The notes under the pieces: model-generated
Databases searched by the model: none
Seen by the model: the letters and a program-made list of their open reading frames with translations, nothing else
What the model was told of the DNA's origin: nothing
Translations under genes and position numbers: made by a program
Part shown: positions 26,119 to 34,426 of the stretch, piece by piece
Layout: each line of letters begins with the position of its first letter
Position numbering within the stretch: the first letter of the stretch is position 1
From: Fen-330 sp050008465
Lineage (GTDB): Bacteria; Acidobacteriota; Terriglobia; Bryobacterales; Bryobacteraceae
Assembly (NCBI GenBank): GCA_050008465.1
Contig: JBEKMO010000020.1
Coordinates: 1-64,000 of the forward strand
Length of the DNA stretch: 64,000 nt
Direction: 5' to 3'

Positions 26119-26415
26119 ATGGAACTGCTGCGCCAGTTGGCGGCGATAGCGCTGGTATTCGGCCTGCTCGCGGCGGCCCTGTGGGTCCTGCGCCGGCGAG
26201 GCCTCCTGCCGCGCACGGGAATCCTGCGGGCGCGCAAGGCTCCGAAACGCCTGGAAGCCATCGAGCGGCTTGCGCTGTCGCCTCAGCACACGCTGCACCT
26301 GGTGCGCGTCGCCGACCGGGCGCTGCTGATCGGAGCGCATTCGGGTGGTTGCACCCTGCTCGAGAGCATGCCGCTCGGAGCGACAGCCGGCCCGAACGCC
26401 CCGGAGGCGAGATGA
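26119..26415 (+). CDS. fliO: Flagellar export protein FliO
   Basis: A 98-residue protein with one N-terminal membrane helix (LAAIALVFGLLAAALWVL) and a small cytoplasmic domain (RLEAIERLALSPQHTLHLVRVADRALLIG) with the usual FliO pattern of 'L.L.p...l.lv.v.....ll'. FliO assists assembly of the FliP ring. GAAAGGAGG precedes the ATG. The stop overlaps fliP by four bases. Confidence 0.88.
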   Translation: MELLRQLAAIALVFGLLAAALWVLRRRGLLPRTGILRARKAPKRLEAIERLALSPQHTLHLVRVADRALLIGAHSGGCTLLESMPLGATAGPNAPEAR

Positions 26416-27128
26416 AGCGGCTGCTGCTGGCCGGCGCCCTGCTGGCGCACTCGGCGCTCGCCGCCGCGCCAAATGTTTCCCTGGGCGCGGGCAAGGGCCC
26501 CTCGCTCAGCGTGCCGATGCAGATCGTGCTGCTGCTCACGCTGATGACGCTCCTGCCGGCCGTCATCATGTCGGTCACCCCGTTCCTGCGCATCGTGGTT
26601 GTGCTTCACTTCCTGAGGCAGGCCCTGGGCACCCAGTCGACCCCCTCCAACCAGGTCCTGATCGGACTGGCGCTGTTCCTGGCCATTCTGATCATTCAGC
26701 CCGTCGCCATGGAGGTCTACACGAAGGGTTGGGAGCCTGTTGAGAAAGGGCAGCTCACGCTGGCCCAGGGCTTCGAAGAAGGCGCAAAACCACTGAAGGC
26801 CTTCCTGGGACGCTTCGCGCGGGAAAAGGACGTACGGCTGCTGATCGAGATCACACACCGGCCCGCCCCGCGGTCCCCCGCCGATCTCGATCTCGCCGTT
26901 CTGGTGCCGGCCTATATCCTGTCCGAGCTGAAGGCCGCCTTCCAGATCGGGGCCGTGCTCTTCCTGCCCTTCCTCATCATCGACCTGGTGGTCGCTTCGG
27001 TGACGCTCTCGGCGGGTATGATCCAATTGCCCCCGGTCATGATCTCGGCGCCGTTCAAGCTGCTGCTGTTCGTCCTTGCGGATGGGTGGAATCTGGTCGT
27101 CGGATCGCTGGTGAGGAGTTTCTACTAG
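26412..27128 (+). CDS. fliP: Flagellar export gate protein FliP
   Basis: Core membrane protein of the flagellar type III export gate, 238 residues, with a cleavable signal peptide (about 1-20) as is usual for FliP. Conserved stretches include LMTLLPAVIMSVTPFLRIVVVLHFLRQALG, LVPAYILSELKAAFQIG and DLVVASVTLSAGMIQLPPVMISAPFKLLLFVLADGW. The ATG at 26412 overlaps fliO (ATGA). A 107-base repeat array separates it from fliQ. Confidence 0.95.
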   Translation: MKRLLLAGALLAHSALAAAPNVSLGAGKGPSLSVPMQIVLLLTLMTLLPAVIMSVTPFLRIVVVLHFLRQALGTQSTPSNQVLIGLALFLAILIIQPVAMEVYTKGWEPVEKGQLTLAQGFEEGAKPLKAFLGRFAREKDVRLLIEITHRPAPRSPADLDLAVLVPAYILSELKAAFQIGAVLFLPFLIIDLVVASVTLSAGMIQLPPVMISAPFKLLLFVLADGWNLVVGSLVRSFY

Positions 27129-27138
27129 GAGATCGACG

Positions 27139-27245
27139 AATGACGATTGCCGGATTGACGATTGACGATTTTCACATTGACGATTGTGCAGGCCCGGGAC
27201 GCACGGGAGTCCAATCGTCAATGAAACAATCTTCAATCGTCAATT
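27139..27245. repeat. ATTGACGATT inverted array, copy B (fliP/fliQ)
   Basis: Left arm units: a variant at 27139-27148, then ATTGACGATT at 27154-27163, overlapping 27161-27170, and 27176-27185. GC-rich centre about 27186-27212. Right arm: AATCGTCAAT at 27213-27222 and 27235-27244, with a decayed unit between. Same unit and layout as the array at 8948-9048. The fliQ ribosome site GGAGGAGG begins where the array ends. Confidence 0.85.
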
Positions 27246-27258
27246 GGAGGAGGCAAAC

Positions 27259-27528
27259 GTGACTCCTGAAAGCGTGATCGAGATCATGAAACAGGCGCTG
27301 ATGATGGCCTTCTGGATCAGCGCCCCGTTGCTGGTGGCGGGTTTCGTGGTCGGCGTGTTCTTCAGCTTGATTCAGGTGGTCACGTCGATGCAGGACTACG
27401 CCTTCAGTACGGTTCCGCGCCTGGCGGCGTTTCTGGTGGCTCTGCTGGTCGCGCTGCCCTGGATGCTCCGGCAAATGATCTCCTACACCTGCGGGATTCT
27501 GGGGGACCTGAGCCGATATGCCCGGTGA
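27259..27528 (+). CDS. fliQ: Flagellar export gate protein FliQ
   Basis: An 89-residue, two-helix subunit of the export gate. The sequence TPESVIEIMKQALMMAFWISAPLLVAGFVVGVFFSLIQVVTSMQDYAFSTVPRLAA follows the family closely (SLIQa.TqiqE...tfvPK). GTG at 27259 is chosen because GGAGGAGG stands six bases upstream; the frame runs back into the repeat array. Overlaps fliR by 11 bases. Confidence 0.93.
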   Translation: MTPESVIEIMKQALMMAFWISAPLLVAGFVVGVFFSLIQVVTSMQDYAFSTVPRLAAFLVALLVALPWMLRQMISYTCGILGDLSRYAR

Positions 27529-28285
27529 GCTGACGCTGCCGCTCGGAACGTTGTTCGGTTTCCTGCTGGTCGTGGCGCGCGTGGGCGGCGCCCTCGTGTT
27601 TGTCCCGCTGCCGGGAATGAACGCCGGGCCGGAACCGGCCCGAGTCGTGCTCACCCTGGGTTTCTCCCTGGCGCTGTTTCCGCTCTGGCCCGCGGTTGCG
27701 GCGCCGGATCTCGCGATCGGGCGGCTGGCGGTCTGGCTGCTGGCGGAAGGCGCATTCGGCGCGACCGTCGGGCTCGCGGTGGCGCTGCTGATCGAGACCC
27801 TGTTGGTGGCGGCTCAGGCCTTCGGCGTGCAGGCCGGCTACTCTTACGCCTCCACGATCGACCCCGCCACCGAGGCCGACAGCAACGTGCTGCTGGTGTT
27901 CGCGCAGCTTACCGCCGGGCTGCTATTTTTCACGCTCGGCCTGGACCGCGAGATCCTCCGCGTGTTCGCTCACAGCATGGCCGCCTACCCGCCGGGCGCG
28001 TTCGTACTGAAGCCTTCCACCGCGGAGCTGATTCTGCGCCTGGGATCGGCTATGTTTTCGACCGGGCTGCGGCTGGCCCTGCCGGTGGTCGCGCTGCTGA
28101 TGCTCGTGGATATCGCCCTGGCGCTCATGGGCCGGATGCACGCGCAGTTGCAGTTGATTGCGCTCGCTTTTCCGGTGAAGATGCTGGCCACGCTGGCGTT
28201 CCTCGCGATCGTCGTCGCGTTCTTCCTTCCGGTGTTCCGCGCCGCCGCCGGCCGCACTTTTTCGAGCCTGCTCGGGATGCTCTAG
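27518..28285 (+). CDS. fliR: Flagellar export gate protein FliR
   Basis: A 255-residue membrane protein, about six helices, that completes the FliPQR export pore. Family features are ARVGGALVFVPLPGMNAGPEPARVVLTL, the loop AQAFGVQAGYSYASTIDPATEADSNVLLVF and the C-terminal LMGRMHAQLQLIALAFPVKML. Overlaps fliQ; flhB starts four bases after the stop. Confidence 0.94.
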   Translation: MPGELTLPLGTLFGFLLVVARVGGALVFVPLPGMNAGPEPARVVLTLGFSLALFPLWPAVAAPDLAIGRLAVWLLAEGAFGATVGLAVALLIETLLVAAQAFGVQAGYSYASTIDPATEADSNVLLVFAQLTAGLLFFTLGLDREILRVFAHSMAAYPPGAFVLKPSTAELILRLGSAMFSTGLRLALPVVALLMLVDIALALMGRMHAQLQLIALAFPVKMLATLAFLAIVVAFFLPVFRAAAGRTFSSLLGML

Positions 28286-28289
28286 CGCC

Positions 28290-29342
28290 ATGGCGGACAA
28301 GAGCCAGAAAACTGAGAAACCGACCCCGCGCCGCATCGAGCGGGCGCGGCGCGAAGGGCGGTTCGCGGTCAGCCGCGAAGCCGTCGGCGCGCTCCAGTTC
28401 CTGGCTTTCACGGCCCTGATGGCGGCCTTCGGCGCCGAGTACTGTTCCCACGTCATAAGCACCACGCGCTACCTGTTCCGGGCCGCCTTCACCTCCGAGC
28501 TCACTTCGGCGGAAATCATGCGGCTCCTGAAGCTGATCGTGCAGCGCGACTTCCTGCCGCTCGGAATCTTCGGGGGCCTGCTGCTCGCGGTCAGCCTGGC
28601 GGCGCAACTGGCGGTCACGCGCCTGGGAGTCTCTTGGAAGGGCTTGATGCCCAATCTCAAGAGGTTGAACCCCCTGTCCCGGCTCCGCGAGATGCCACGG
28701 CAGAATGTCCCAGCGCTTTTTCAGGCGATGCTGCTGCTGCCGCTTTTCGGGGCAGCGGTCTATAGCATCGTCAAAGACAACTGGACCGCGCTGCTGAGGA
28801 TGCCCCTCGAAGGCGTGGAACAGGGCGCGCGGCAGACGGCCATCTCCGTGCAAACCCTGCTTTGGAAGGTGGCCATGCTGTTCGTGGTCCTCGGCGCTTT
28901 CGATTTCTGGCGGCAGAGCCGCCGTTACATAGCCGACCTCCGCATGAGCAAACAGGAGCTGCGCGAGGAATCCAAGGAAATGGAAGGCAACCCCCGGATC
29001 CGCCAGTTGCGTCGCGAATGGTTGCGCCGGCGCATGCTGGCCCAGGTGCCCAAGGCCACCGCCGTGATCGTAAACCCGGCACACTACGCGGTGGCCATCC
29101 GCTACGTCATGGACTCCATGGCGGCGCCCTCCGTCGTCGCCAAGGGCAAGAACCACCTGGCCCGGCGCATCCGGCAGAAGGCCATCGAGCACCCGGTGCT
29201 GATCGTCGAGAATCCCCCGCTGGCGCAGGCGCTCTATAACACCGCCGAAGTGGGGCAGGAGATCCCGCCGCACCTGTACCGCGCGGTGGCCGAGACCCTG
29301 GCCAACATCTACCGCAGCATGGGAAACCGGCTGCCCGCATAA
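28290..29342 (+). CDS. flhB: Flagellar export switch protein FlhB (NPAH variant)
   Basis: A 350-residue protein: four membrane helices then a cytoplasmic domain that autocleaves to switch export from hook to filament substrates. The N-terminus (KTEKPTPRRIERARREGRFAVSRE) is diagnostic. The cleavage site, normally NPTH, reads NPAH at residues 262-265. Cleavage occurs between Asn and Pro, both kept, so autoprocessing is likely but may differ in rate. Sits between fliR and flhA with gaps of a few bases. Confidence 0.95.
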   Translation: MADKSQKTEKPTPRRIERARREGRFAVSREAVGALQFLAFTALMAAFGAEYCSHVISTTRYLFRAAFTSELTSAEIMRLLKLIVQRDFLPLGIFGGLLLAVSLAAQLAVTRLGVSWKGLMPNLKRLNPLSRLREMPRQNVPALFQAMLLLPLFGAAVYSIVKDNWTALLRMPLEGVEQGARQTAISVQTLLWKVAMLFVVLGAFDFWRQSRRYIADLRMSKQELREESKEMEGNPRIRQLRREWLRRRMLAQVPKATAVIVNPAHYAVAIRYVMDSMAAPSVVAKGKNHLARRIRQKAIEHPVLIVENPPLAQALYNTAEVGQEIPPHLYRAVAETLANIYRSMGNRLPA

Positions 29343-29345
29343 ACC

Positions 29346-31433
29346 ATGGCTACCAAAGCACTCACCCTGGCCCAAGCCCCTCAGCAACCCAGCTCCGCGC
29401 CCCTCGCGCCCGCTGCCAAAGCGGCGGAGCTTGCGGTTCCGCTGGCCGTGCTGGCCATCGTGCTGGCGATGGTGGCGCCCATCCCGGCCTTCCTGCTCGA
29501 CGTCCTGATCTCCGCCAACATCACCCTTTCCGTGGTGGTCCTGCTGGTGGCGATGTACATCCTCCGGCCGGTGGAGTTCAGCGTGTTTCCGACGACGCTG
29601 CTGCTATTGACGCTGTTCCGCCTGGGATTGAACATCTCTTCCGTGCGGCTCATCCTTCTCAACGGCAACACCGGCACCTCGGCCGCGGGGCGCGTGATTG
29701 AAACGTTCGGCACGTTCGTGGTGGGCGGCAACTACGTCGTGGGGGCGGTGATCTTCCTGATCCTGATCGCCATCCAGTACGTGGTCATCAATCACGGCGC
29801 GGTGCGCATCTCCGAAGTCACGGCGCGGTTCACCCTGGACGCGCTGCCCGGCAAGCAGATGTCGATCGACGTGGACCTCAACGCCGGCCTGATCGACGAG
29901 TCCGAGGCGCGGCTGCGGCGCAGGCAACTGTCCGCGGAAGCGGAGTTCTACGGCGCCATGGACGGCGCTTCGCGATTCACCCAGCGCGATGCCGTCGCCA
30001 GCATCCTGATCACCGGCATCAACATCATCGCCGGCTTCCTGATTGGCGTGTTCCAGCACGGGATGGACCTCCACCGGGCCATCGAGACTTATACGGTGCT
30101 GACCATCGGCGACGGGTTGGTCACCGTAGTGCCGGCGCTGATGATCTCCATCTCGGGGGGCCTGGTGGTGACGCGCGCCGGCGCGGATTCGCGGCTAGGC
30201 GCTCAAGTCCGCAAGCAGGTGTTCGGCAATGCGCAGCCCTTGCTGATGGCCTCGGGCGTGCTCTTCGCGCTGGCCACCTTCCCGGGGCTTCCCAAGATCC
30301 CCTTCCTGGTTCTGGGCGCCGGCATAGGCGTCGCCGCCTGGCGAATGCGGCAAAAGCTCGCCACCGCCGAGAAAGCGTTGCTGGCTCAGGCGCCGGTCGC
30401 GCCCAAGGAGAACCTGGAGGCGCTGCTGCGGGTGGAACCGATGTGCGTCGAAGTGGGCCTGGGGCTGGTGAGGCTGGTCGAAGGCGGCCAGAACTCGCCC
30501 CTGCTCCAGAGGATCGCGGCGATCCGGCGCCAGTTGGCTATCGAACTCGGATACCTGCTCCCGCCCGTGCGCGTCACCGACAACCTCTCCTTGCGCTCGC
30601 GCGAATACGTCGTGCTGCTCAAGGGGGTGGAAGTGGCCCGCTTCGACATGCCGCAGGGCTGTGAGCTGGCGATTCATCCGGGCAAGCCCGCCACTTCCCT
30701 CGAAGGTGTTCCCACCACGGACCCGGCCTTCGGGATCCCGGCGGTGTGGATTCGGCCCGAGCAGGCGGACGCCGCGCGCGCCGCGGGCCACACCGTGGTC
30801 GACGCCACCAGCATCCTGGGAACCCACCTCTCGGAGATCATCCGGCGCCACGCCCACGAGATGCTCTCCCGCCAGGACACCAAGAAACTGCTCGACCGCG
30901 TGGCGGAAGAGAATCCGCGCGTGGTGGAGGACTTGGTACCCAAACTGCTCCCCCTGGCTACGCTGCAGCGCGTCCTGCAAAACCTGCTACGCGAGCGCGT
31001 GTCGATCCGCGATGCGGTTTCCATCCTGGAGGCGCTCGGCGAGGCGGCCAACATCACCAAGAATCCGGTGCTGCTGACCGAGTACGTGCGCCAGGCGATC
31101 CGGCGCGTGGTGGTCAGGCCGTACTTGAACTCCAGCGGAGACCTGCCGGCGTACTTCCTGGACCCGTCGCTCGAACAGAAGATCGAGTCCTCGGTGGAGC
31201 ACGGCGAGTACTCGAGTCACTGGAATCTCTCGCCCCAGGCGATCCGCGAGATCCTGGATCGCATCCGGCGCGTGGTGGGGCGCCCCGAGTCCCCGATTGT
31301 CGCGGTAGCGAGTTCCGGGGCGCGCCACTTTCTGCATCAGTTAGCCGAGTCTTCGCTCGGAAACCTGTTCTTCCTGTCGCACAGCGAAATTCCTCCCGGA
31401 GTCAAGGTGGTCTCGCTCGGGGTCATTCAATGA
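29346..31433 (+). CDS. flhA: Flagellar export protein FlhA
   Basis: A 695-residue export apparatus protein: about eight membrane helices (to about 320), including the FHIPEP signature region (TLLLLTLFRLGLNISSVRLIL, DALPGKQMSIDVDLNAGLI), and a large cytoplasmic domain forming the nonameric ring (LLRVEPMCVEVGLGLV, RRQLAIELGYLLPPVRVTDN, LSEIIRRHAHEMLSRQDTKKLLD). Full length, no disruption. Transcribed with flhB and followed by flhF after 25 bases. Confidence 0.97.
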   Translation: MATKALTLAQAPQQPSSAPLAPAAKAAELAVPLAVLAIVLAMVAPIPAFLLDVLISANITLSVVVLLVAMYILRPVEFSVFPTTLLLLTLFRLGLNISSVRLILLNGNTGTSAAGRVIETFGTFVVGGNYVVGAVIFLILIAIQYVVINHGAVRISEVTARFTLDALPGKQMSIDVDLNAGLIDESEARLRRRQLSAEAEFYGAMDGASRFTQRDAVASILITGINIIAGFLIGVFQHGMDLHRAIETYTVLTIGDGLVTVVPALMISISGGLVVTRAGADSRLGAQVRKQVFGNAQPLLMASGVLFALATFPGLPKIPFLVLGAGIGVAAWRMRQKLATAEKALLAQAPVAPKENLEALLRVEPMCVEVGLGLVRLVEGGQNSPLLQRIAAIRRQLAIELGYLLPPVRVTDNLSLRSREYVVLLKGVEVARFDMPQGCELAIHPGKPATSLEGVPTTDPAFGIPAVWIRPEQADAARAAGHTVVDATSILGTHLSEIIRRHAHEMLSRQDTKKLLDRVAEENPRVVEDLVPKLLPLATLQRVLQNLLRERVSIRDAVSILEALGEAANITKNPVLLTEYVRQAIRRVVVRPYLNSSGDLPAYFLDPSLEQKIESSVEHGEYSSHWNLSPQAIREILDRIRRVVGRPESPIVAVASSGARHFLHQLAESSLGNLFFLSHSEIPPGVKVVSLGVIQ

Positions 31434-31458
31434 GGCTTTACGGGAGCAAGGAGAATCC

Positions 31459-32589
31459 GTGAAATTGAAGTCGTACTTTGCCAAGAACGTCACAGCGGCT
31501 CTGGAGAGGGCGCGGCTGGAACTGGGGCCGGAGGCCATGCTGGTGCATTCGCGGACAGCGCCGCCCGAGGCGCGGCACTTGGGCGAGTGCGAGGTCGTAA
31601 TGGCCCTGGCGCCGCCCGAAGCCACCGCCAGCGCCTCGCCCGGTCCAGGGGCGGGGTCCGCGCCCGCCCCGCCCGCTCAGGAGGACTTCCTGCGGCTCGC
31701 GGTGGAGATGCAGGACATACGCAGGCAGATGGAGCGCATGGCAGCCGCCGTTGGGCGCTCCAATGCGCTGATTGCCGCCCGCAGCCTGCCCCATCCCAGG
31801 ATGGCGCAGATGTTCTCGTCGCTCGTCGAGGCCGGGGTCGATCCGGAACTGGCTCACGACATGCTGGATCGCCTGCGCGCGGCGGATGCGGAGGGAGAAA
31901 CGCTCGAGGGAGCACTGGCCGCGGAGATCGCCGGCCGGGTGGCCTGCGATGGGCAGTTGGGGAGCGCGGGACAACGCCCCCGGATCGTGGCCCTGGTCGG
32001 GCCGTGCGGTGGGGGAAAAACCAGCACGCTGGTGAAGCTGGCGGTCCAGTACGGCCTCGCGGCGCGCCGGCCGACGCAGTTCCTCTCCGTGGACACTTAC
32101 CGCATCGCCGCCGCCGAGCAACTGCGCTCTTACGCCGCCATCCTGGGCGTGGGGTTTCAGGCCCTGGAGACTCCGGGGGCGCTGGCCCAAGCGATTGAGG
32201 AACATCGCCACAAGGAGCTCATCCTGATCGATACCCCAGGCTACGGACTCGACGACCTCGCCGACGCGGCGGAGCTGGCCCACTTCCTCGCCTCCCGGCG
32301 CGACATCGACACGCATTTGGTCCTAACGGCCTCGATGAATTCCGCCGATCTATCCCGAGTGGTGGACCGCTTCGAGGTCTTCCAGCCGCAGAAACTGCTG
32401 TTTGCCAAGCTGGACGAAACCGAAGCGTTCGGGCCGATTCTGAACGAGGCGGCGCGCACCGGCAAGCCGGTCTCGTTCCTCTCGGCCGGCCAGCGGATTC
32501 CCGAGGATCTGGAGCCGGCCACGAAAGATCGGATCGTGAATCTGGTGCTGGGGCACGCCCCCCGGCGGGCAGTCGCCGCAGCGGCTTAG
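31459..32589 (+). CDS. flhF: Signal-recognition-type GTPase FlhF
   Basis: A 376-residue SRP-family GTPase that sets the position and number of flagella, often polar. Domain order: N-terminal B region (MKLKSYFAKNVTAALERARLELGPEAMLVHSR), a proline/alanine-rich linker (about 55-75), an N domain, and a G domain with P-loop GPCGGGKTST, DTYRIAAAEQL, DTPGYG and the final LSAGQRIPEDLEPA. The GTG start has GGAG upstream. Its presence suggests polar flagella (inference). Confidence 0.93.
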   Translation: MKLKSYFAKNVTAALERARLELGPEAMLVHSRTAPPEARHLGECEVVMALAPPEATASASPGPGAGSAPAPPAQEDFLRLAVEMQDIRRQMERMAAAVGRSNALIAARSLPHPRMAQMFSSLVEAGVDPELAHDMLDRLRAADAEGETLEGALAAEIAGRVACDGQLGSAGQRPRIVALVGPCGGGKTSTLVKLAVQYGLAARRPTQFLSVDTYRIAAAEQLRSYAAILGVGFQALETPGALAQAIEEHRHKELILIDTPGYGLDDLADAAELAHFLASRRDIDTHLVLTASMNSADLSRVVDRFEVFQPQKLLFAKLDETEAFGPILNEAARTGKPVSFLSAGQRIPEDLEPATKDRIVNLVLGHAPRRAVAAAA

Positions 32590-32590
32590 G

Positions 32591-32739
32591 AGCCCGCGGT
32601 GAAAGTCCCAGAGAGGTCTGGCGCACAGGCCGAATGCCTGTGCCACGATGCGGAATCAGTGAGTTGCAGGAGCCCGTGGCACGGACTTCAGTCTGTGCAG
32701 GACTTTCACCACGGGCTGTTAGAGCAGGCGGCAGCCTGC
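32591..32739. repeat. REP-like hairpin mosaic between flhF and fliA
   Basis: Outer inverted arms of 18 bases at 32591-32608 and 32700-32717 match at 17 of 18 positions. Inside lie a CACAGGC/GCCTGTG hairpin (about 32624-32642) and a CACGGACT/AGTCTGTG imperfect palindrome (about 32681-32698). A further GCAGGC-GGCA-GCCTGC hairpin follows at 32724-32739. It fills almost the whole gap between the two genes. Confidence 0.8.
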
Positions 32740-32762
32740 CGGGCTTGGCGAAGGACGGGCGA

Positions 32763-33515
32763 GTGACAAACGGCTATCAGTTGACTGCGGACAGCCCCGC
32801 CGCCGAGCGCGAGCGGTTGATCCTGGAGCACCTGCCACAGGTTCGCCTGATCGCGCGGCGCATTCACGAACGGCTGCCCGGCAGCGTCAGCATTGAAGAC
32901 CTGATTTCCACCGGCGTGGTGGGCCTGATCTCGGCCATCGACAACTTCGATCCGACTCTCAACGTCAAGCTCAAAACGTACGCGGAGTACAAGATCCGCG
33001 GGGCCATCCTGGACAGCCTGCGGGGCCTGGACTGGGCGCCGCGGCAGAAGCGCAAGAAGGCCAAGCTGATCGAGGCCGCCATCTTCAAGGCCGAGCAGCG
33101 ACTGCGGCGCACGCCGTCCGAGGAGGAAATCGCCCGCGAACTGAACCTGACCACGGACGAGTACCATGAATGGCTCGTCGAGATCCGCGGCGTCAACCTC
33201 GGGAGTCTCGAATACTCTGGCGGTGAGGAGGGCGGCCGGGACCGGCTGAAGTACATCTCCGACAACGAGGAGAACTGGCCTTCGCGCATTCTGGAGCGAT
33301 CGGAGCTGGAGCGGCTGCTGGCCGAGGCAATCGACAAGATGCCCTACGTCGAGCGTACGGTGCTTAGCCTCTACTACCACGAGGAACTCACGCTGCGCGA
33401 GATCGCCAAGGTGGTGGATCTGCATGAGTCCCGGGTGTCGCAACTGAAGACGCAGGGCATCTTGCGGTTGCGCGGGTACATCGAAAAGCGCTGGCCCACT
33501 CGGGGCGGGCTGTAA
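32763..33515 (+). CDS. fliA: Flagellar sigma factor, sigma-28 family
   Basis: A 250-residue FliA/WhiG-type sigma factor that directs transcription of late flagellar genes. Region 2 is seen in LPQVRLIARRIHERLPGSVSIEDLISTGVVGLISAIDNFDP and LKTYAEYKIRGAILDSLRGLDWAPR, region 3 in TPSEEEIARELNLTTDEY, and region 4 helix-turn-helix in LTLREIAKVVDLHESRVSQLKTQGILRLR. GTG at 32763 is preferred, with AAGGA seven bases upstream; the frame runs back into the repeat mosaic. Its partner FlgM is encoded at 25100. Confidence 0.95.
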   Translation: MTNGYQLTADSPAAERERLILEHLPQVRLIARRIHERLPGSVSIEDLISTGVVGLISAIDNFDPTLNVKLKTYAEYKIRGAILDSLRGLDWAPRQKRKKAKLIEAAIFKAEQRLRRTPSEEEIARELNLTTDEYHEWLVEIRGVNLGSLEYSGGEEGGRDRLKYISDNEENWPSRILERSELERLLAEAIDKMPYVERTVLSLYYHEELTLREIAKVVDLHESRVSQLKTQGILRLRGYIEKRWPTRGGL

Positions 33516-33555
33516 GCGCTGGCGGAAGGCTTATGCTACAGGCCGAGGAGAGCAC

Positions 33556-34401
33556 ATGAGCGACCATGAGCACGGCGAAGCGATCGAGTGGCTGCTCGAG
33601 AACTGGATCGCGCGGCTGGCCGATAGCCTGGAGGGGACGACCGGCGAGCGGCCGGGCGGCGTCTGGCGTGCCGTCGAGGGAGTTCCTTCCGGCGCCGAGG
33701 ACGTGCTGTGGTGGGAACAGCCGCTGAGCCTCGGCGAGAGCGCGACCTTCTGGGCCGGCGCGCCCCAGGCGGCCTGGTTGGAGATCGGCAGTCAGGTTCT
33801 GCGCGGCGCCGGCATCGAGGTGTCCGATCCCCACCATGCGAGGAACACGTACCTGGAAGTCCTGAGCCAGGCCTGTTCCGGACTGGCGCGGGCCATCAGC
33901 CGCCGGGTGGGCGCCGAGGTGGCCTGCGAGAAGGGCCATGAAAACCCGCCGCTCGCGAATGGCGTAGCTGCCTTCGCCATCGACATGACGCTCGGGGGGG
34001 CGCCACTGCCGCCACTCCATCTGTGCCTGCTTCCCGCTCTGCGGGACGCGTTTCAAACCGGCGTGGCGCGGCCCGGCCCGAATGCCATCGCCGCCAAGTC
34101 CGGGGGCGCCCCGGAGCCGCGGGCCGAGAGCTCCGACGCCCCCAGGACGCTCGATCTGCTGCTGGAAGTCGAACTCCCTGTCAGCGTATCGTTCGGGCGC
34201 GCCCAGCTCCCCCTCAAGGACGTCCTGAAGCTGACCTCCGGATCGATTGTCGAGCTGAACCGCACGGTCTCCGAGCCGGTGGAGGTGATCGTGAACGGCT
34301 GCGTGATCGCGCGCGGCGAGGTGGTGGTGGTCGAGGGGAACTACGGGGTGCGGATCCAGGAAATCATCAGCCGGGAGAAAAGGCTCAGAACGCTGCAATG
34401 A
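33556..34401 (+). CDS. Two-domain FliN/FliY-like switch protein
   Basis: A 281-residue protein whose C-terminal 85 residues are a canonical FliN domain (LDLLLEVELPVSVSFGRAQLPLKDVLKLTSGSIVELNRTVSEPVEVIVNGCVIARGEVVVVEGNYGVRI). The N-terminal 170 residues resemble the CheC/CheX-like or middle FliM-like domain of FliY proteins, but I do not see clear phosphatase motifs. A low-complexity linker at about 175-195 joins them. It follows fliA by 40 bases. It is the second FliN-domain protein in this cluster. Confidence 0.85.
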   Translation: MSDHEHGEAIEWLLENWIARLADSLEGTTGERPGGVWRAVEGVPSGAEDVLWWEQPLSLGESATFWAGAPQAAWLEIGSQVLRGAGIEVSDPHHARNTYLEVLSQACSGLARAISRRVGAEVACEKGHENPPLANGVAAFAIDMTLGGAPLPPLHLCLLPALRDAFQTGVARPGPNAIAAKSGGAPEPRAESSDAPRTLDLLLEVELPVSVSFGRAQLPLKDVLKLTSGSIVELNRTVSEPVEVIVNGCVIARGEVVVVEGNYGVRIQEIISREKRLRTLQ

Positions 34402-34426
34402 CCCCCGTGCTTGCCGCGAGGAACAC

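Noticed and set aside
27184..27258. Upstream start of fliQ inside the repeat array
   Set aside because: The added 25 residues are repeat-derived, and GGAGGAGG points to GTG 27259, giving the normal 89-residue length.
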